This document shows positions 60,085 to 64,000 of a stretch of 64,000 nucleotides of DNA, piece after piece. The translations under genes and the position numbers were made by a program. The stretch is from Rostrohypoxylon terebratum (lineage: Eukaryota > Ascomycota > Sordariomycetes > Xylariales > Hypoxylaceae): contig MU385882.1 in the NCBI GenBank assembly GCA_022497145.1, forward strand, positions 124,001 through 188,000. Reading direction: 5' to 3'. The notes beneath the pieces are model-generated. The model ran no database searches. It was not told the DNA's origin and was given only the letters and a program-made list of their open reading frames with translations. Position 1 is the stretch's first letter; every line of letters starts with the position of its first letter.

Positions 60085-61737
60085 ATGTACTTTAAGTCAT
60101 TATTTCTCTTAGCTACCGCTCGTGTTGTTCTTGCGAAGGTTCAGTTCCTGGTATGTCACGACTACAACTCTCTAAAGACGACGAATGAACTAATTTGGAC
60201 TCGAGGGGGTTGCTATAGCTGGAGGTGATTTTGGATGCGAAATAGATGTAAGGACTATCGAAATAATGGGGAACTTGAATCCAAGGTTAACGATGATTGA
60301 AGGGATCGTGCCCTCTTGGCTCCACACAACTACCAAACAACAACGATGGCGTTGAGCAGATGCAACACTTCGTCAAAGACGATGGCCTTAACATGTTGAG
60401 ATTGCGTACGACCGCTGCTACACATAACCCATCATCCTCGGAGTAGAATGAACTAACATGTCTGCATAGCAACATCATGGCAGTTCCTCGTCAACAACCA
60501 ACTAGGAGGAAACCTCGACAGCACGAACTTAGCTAAATATGATCAGTTAATGCAATCCTGTCTCGCTACGGGAGCGCACTGCATGATCGATATCCACAAC
60601 TTCGCACGTTGGAATGGGGGCATCATCGGGCAAGGAGGACCGTCGGATGATCAATTCGTGAGCCTGTGGTCGCAGCTCGCCAAGAAATACGCAAACAATC
60701 AAAACGTCGTCTTCGAGCTGATGAACGAGCCGCATGACCTCGACATCGGTACCTGGGTGAACACGTGCCAGAAGGTGGTTACGGCGATTAGACAGGCGGG
60801 TGCGACGTCCCAGATGATCTTGCTACCAGGCACGAACTTCGATTCCGCGGCGACGCTTGCGACGACCGGGGGCGCGTCTCAACTTCTGGGGATTAAGAAC
60901 CCGGATGGAACGACGGATAACTTGATCTTGGATATTCACAAATACCTCGATATCGATAATTCGGGGACGCATTCGCTATGTACGACGGATAATGCCGATG
61001 CGTTTACGTCTATTGCACAGTTCTTGAGGACAAATGGGCGGAAGGGATTTGTTAGTGAGACGGGGGCGTCGAAGGATGCATCCGTAAGTATTTTGTCCCG
61101 CCATACTTCCTCTGGCCATGTCTAATAGCCCGTGATATAGTGCTTGGCTGCATTCTGTGCTCAGAACACTCTCATCAACCAGAACTCAGATGTCTTCATC
61201 GGGTTGATCGGCTGGGGTGCAGGTAGTTTCGATACCTCGTACCTCCTAAGTCTGACGCCCTCGAAGCAGAACGGAGGCTTAGTCGACAACCAGCAAATGA
61301 GCCAATGTCTTCTCGGAACATGGATCAACCCCAACACCACAGATCCAAGGGCACCGCAATCGTCATCGTCATCCTCACTTCCTTCGCTTATCCTTTCCAC
61401 CACCGCCCCGACGAGCACCTCGCTCACATCGTTGATGACGGCATCACCTTCAGCAACCAAGACCGGAAAATCTAGCGAACCGGTTATTACGATAGAAATC
61501 AACTCTGCCACAAGCGTACTGCAGACTGCGTCTAATCCTACTGTTTGGACTAACCTGATAATTGCTTCCGGATCTCCGAGCGACGAGCCGTATAGCATTG
61601 CCTGGGCCACATCGACTACCTCCCAGACCCCCACTCAGACTCATGCGGCGGCAAGTGTAACGGCGACAGGTGGCGCTTCTTCAATCAAAGCCATGACATT
61701 TATCTGGAGCTGTATGATACTGCCTTTCCTTATATAG
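60085..61737 (+). CDS. GH5 (subfamily 5-like) endoglucanase with predicted GPI anchor
   Basis: Five exons are predicted: 60085-60150, 60206-60247, 60303-60405, 60470-61083 and 61141-61737, giving 473 aa. Introns are 55-64 bp. A signal peptide (MYFKSLFLLATARVVLA) precedes the GH5 barrel, which starts VQFLGVAIAGGDFGCEID. Key motifs are LVNNQLGGNLD, DIHNFARWNGGIIGQGGP, the acid/base Glu157 in NEPHD, and the nucleophile Glu267 in SETGA. Further motifs are DIHKYLD.DNSGTH and GWGAGSFD. The enzyme cleaves beta-1,4-glucan internally. The classic EGII-type CBM1 is absent; instead a Ser/Thr-rich stretch of about 100 residues ends in GGASS followed by a hydrophobic tail (IWSCMILPFLI), typical of GPI attachment at the cell surface. 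Confidence 0.9.
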
Positions 61738-62730
61738 ATAGGAGGCGAGAAAAGAACATCTCATTCCTACGATGGATAAGCCGGTTGAGGAACTTGTACG
61801 GAGGAATGAACTAATGGCTTTTAGGGACAAAATGTGCGAGAATATGGGATATGGTTGGGTTCGATCATCTTAAGCTACCTAACCTAGCTTGATGATTGGA
61901 CTGGACGTTATTTTGCGAGTTAAAAGTTAGATATGTAAATAGTGTATAAGTGTGTATATACCTCTATTGATACCCATAAGAAGATCTAGATCTGGGTCTA
62001 TTTCTGGCCGCTGAAGATGCTATACGGCGATTGGTGACTCCAAACCGTTCACCGAGACAATGAAGCTCAGCTGGACCCATTCCTGTACCTCGCGAGCCGA
62101 TAAGGTCAGTGTATTTGTCGCCAGCTATGTCGTGATCGTGAAAGACAGGAATAGGGTGGGAAGTCGAAAAGAAGGGAAAGGGGTGCGATTGACGATATGG
62201 ATATGAAAGACAGGGAATTAATAATGAACAAAATAAAAAATAAAAAGCAGCTAAGGTTTAGATAGCGACGTCGATCTTGAAAGTTTATGGCTCATTCATC
62301 GATGCCTTGCACTGTATGGGCTAGCTGAAAGGGCGGGTAGTACCCCAGCATTGTCCACTAATAATAGTTGACAGCTTCATCCTGCAGCGATTTATGTGGG
62401 TCGAGATACACTGTATCTCGTACCCAGTTTGCACTGCGTATGTCCCCCTCACCCACGTCATTGCACTAGGGCTTCCAGTAACCCGCGATTGAAGGCGCGA
62501 CCCTCTCAATGTTCATAGTTCAGGCGATCAAACTCCAAAGTTGTCAGCCTCAACCCACAGCTCTCTCTGCCTTACCACTTACCCCTACCACTGGGCACTT
62601 ACCTGCTTACCTTCATTTTTACCTTTATCTTAGATATCATCACTATCGCTATATCTTTCATGATAATCAACACCGTGAACTCTACCCGATCACCCATAAA
62701 TTGGAAGTCTGTACATTAAATGAGCCGAAC
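61738..62730. other. Intergenic, no gene seen
   Basis: This is the GH5 3' UTR and the promoter/leader of the Ybp-type gene. The frame of the latter stays open upstream to about 62509, but that part is Leu/Pro/His-rich and pyrimidine-biased, so it is taken as leader. No RNA genes or repeats are recognised. Confidence 0.5.
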
Positions 62731-64000
62731 ATGCCCGAACTAGCGGAATCGATCAAAGCAATCCAAGAAGGCGCCAAGGAAGACCGCTTCACCTATCTCA
62801 CTATCCTCCAATACCATGTCACCTCCCCAGAAATTCTACCCATATTAAATGATGTCCTTCAAGATGGCGACCTCACTCAAGAAATCGGTTGGGATCTCGT
62901 GCAGATGCTTCTGAACATCCAAGGTTCGGAAACATGTCTCGAGACGGTGGCCCGCTTAGGAAATCCTCGCGAAGTGGTTATCAAGGTTATGGAAGCCTTG
63001 GAAGGGCTTGCCGTCGCCTGGCATGATGAGGTCATCGTCGATGTCGAGGAACCAGGAGTGATCCCTGACTCAAAAATACCAGGCAAATTCATCACTCTGC
63101 TTGGCATGCTAGCTATTCTTCATCAACGCATTAAGACCAAGTACCCTTCAAGGTTTCTGGGACCATCGCTGGTGAAGGTATTTGAGGCCTATCAGCCCAC
63201 ACCTGAGATGACCGCCTCCATTATCAACCTCGTTTACTCGCTCTCTGGAAAGAAGAGACCGCCTCTTCCTTCCCGAAAATCAAGCATCAATGTCCTGAAT
63301 CCCGATCACGATGGCGATTTATCCAAGAATGCGCCTGATCCAGAAGCTGAACAAGAGGATCCCAAGGAGGATGCCATGCAACGGAAATTGCTTCAATCCT
63401 TTGTCACGTGTATCCTGCAGCGATACGCGAATGCGCATGACATGTTATGGTCGCCTCGGTTGTTAGAGGTGTACAACCCGAAGAAGAACGTGCCAGGTAA
63501 GCAGACGACGACCGAGGCATTCAGGGAAAACGAAGAGCTTCAAAAACGGGATGCGGTGGTTGGCCAGCTAGTTGTGAGTTCCTATTTCGCCCTGCGCCCA
63601 AAATTCTATGGCGATTAACATAATTAGGCCTTACTACGGGATCTTGGCTTAAACAAATGCTCGCCAGAATTCGTGAAAGGCATATATGAAGGACCGACAC
63701 ACACTGACCCTCTAGCTGCCTTCAACGACTTTTCTAGCGTTGACGATATCCACTTGTCACCGGGTGGGTCGGTCTGCCTCGTTGCCTACTGGATCTTCTC
63801 GAAGGATGTCTTCGGTTCGGACAGTCCACGACCTGAAATGCACATCTTCCCTGACCATGCCGCGATGTTAGCGCGGTTCCTTGGCCGGGAAATGCAATCG
63901 GAAATTCTCGCGAGCCCCGGAATCGCTGATGCGCTGCTTGCCATTGGCCTCGGACTCGAGCATCGGCAGCTAATAACGGCAGGCGACGAGGCAAACTTGA
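62731..64000 (+). CDS. YAP-binding/Alf4/glomulin family protein (Ybp1/Ybp2 type), 3' end outside the window
   Basis: Exon 1 is 62731-63573 and exon 2 starts at 63628 and is still open at the window edge; the intron is 54 bp (GTGAGT...TTAG, phase 0). At least 405 residues are seen. The sequence is an all-helical, repeat-like protein (YLTILQYHVTSPEILPILNDVLQD, IGWDLVQMLLNIQGSETCLETVARLGNPREV) with an acidic low-complexity stretch at about 190-215, matching the fungal Ybp family. Yeast Ybp1 is needed for H2O2 activation of Yap1, and Ybp2 also acts at kinetochores; which role applies here is unknown. The ATG at 62731 (NMPELAESI) fits the family N-terminus better than the upstream in-frame codons. 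Confidence 0.8.

Overview
The window is nuclear DNA of a filamentous ascomycete (Pezizomycotina, most likely Sordariomycetes). The evidence is short spliceosomal introns (about 40-115 bp, GTAAGT/GTRNGT donors, CTAAC/CTAAT branch-like signals, TAG/CAG acceptors), wide intergenic spacers, pyrimidine-rich leaders, and a gene set that includes a delta-14 sterol reductase, a velvet-domain protein, an Mrl1-type receptor with the fungal form of the tail, a NudE homologue and a single-chain acetyl-CoA carboxylase. No operons, CRISPR arrays, rRNA or convincing tRNA genes are present. Exon boundaries below were placed by joining reading frames at consensus splice sites; they are predictions.

Layout. 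0.8-2.8 kb: three-exon thiamine-diphosphate enzyme (minus). 6.6-8.3 kb: bicovalent-type FAD oxidase with an 8-nt microexon (plus). 11.4-12.2 kb: intronless protein with two SnoaL-like folds (plus). 14.3-15.8 kb: Mae1-type dicarboxylate/malate transporter (plus). 18.9-21.7 kb: secreted subtilase with a PA domain (plus). 22.3-22.7 kb: mitochondrial BolA protein (plus). 24.1-24.7 kb: small velvet-domain protein (minus). 27.3-30.6 kb: an island of two broken genes, head to head, from fungal families often seen near self/non-self recognition loci. 32.7-34.5 kb: NudE/RO-11 dynein regulator (plus). 34.5-41.5 kb: gene-poor. 41.5-48.5 kb: acetyl-CoA carboxylase (plus). 48.5-53.7 kb: gene-poor with weak coding fragments. 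53.7-54.2 kb: orphan two-exon gene (minus). 54.9-56.5 kb: ERG24 (minus), divergent from an Mrl1-type receptor at 57.7-58.9 kb (plus). 60.1-61.7 kb: GH5 endoglucanase with a predicted GPI tail (plus). 62.7 kb to the right edge: Ybp1/Ybp2-type (YAP-binding/Alf4/glomulin) gene, cut by the window end.

Functionally this is a mix of housekeeping genes (fatty-acid and sterol synthesis, Fe-S maturation, nuclear migration, vacuolar sorting), secreted degradative enzymes (subtilase, GH5) and small-molecule enzymes. An FAD oxidase, SnoaL protein, transporter and velvet protein lie within 18 kb, but no PKS, NRPS, terpene or DMATS core enzyme is present, so I do not call a biosynthetic cluster. The most unusual structures are the 8-nt microexon beside a flavin-attachment histidine, a stop-free 51-bp intron directly behind a protease catalytic Asp, the asymmetric tandem SnoaL protein, the minimal velvet protein, and the decayed gene pair bracketed by two copies of a CCTAGG-rich 16-mer, one of them inside a 24-bp perfect palindrome.
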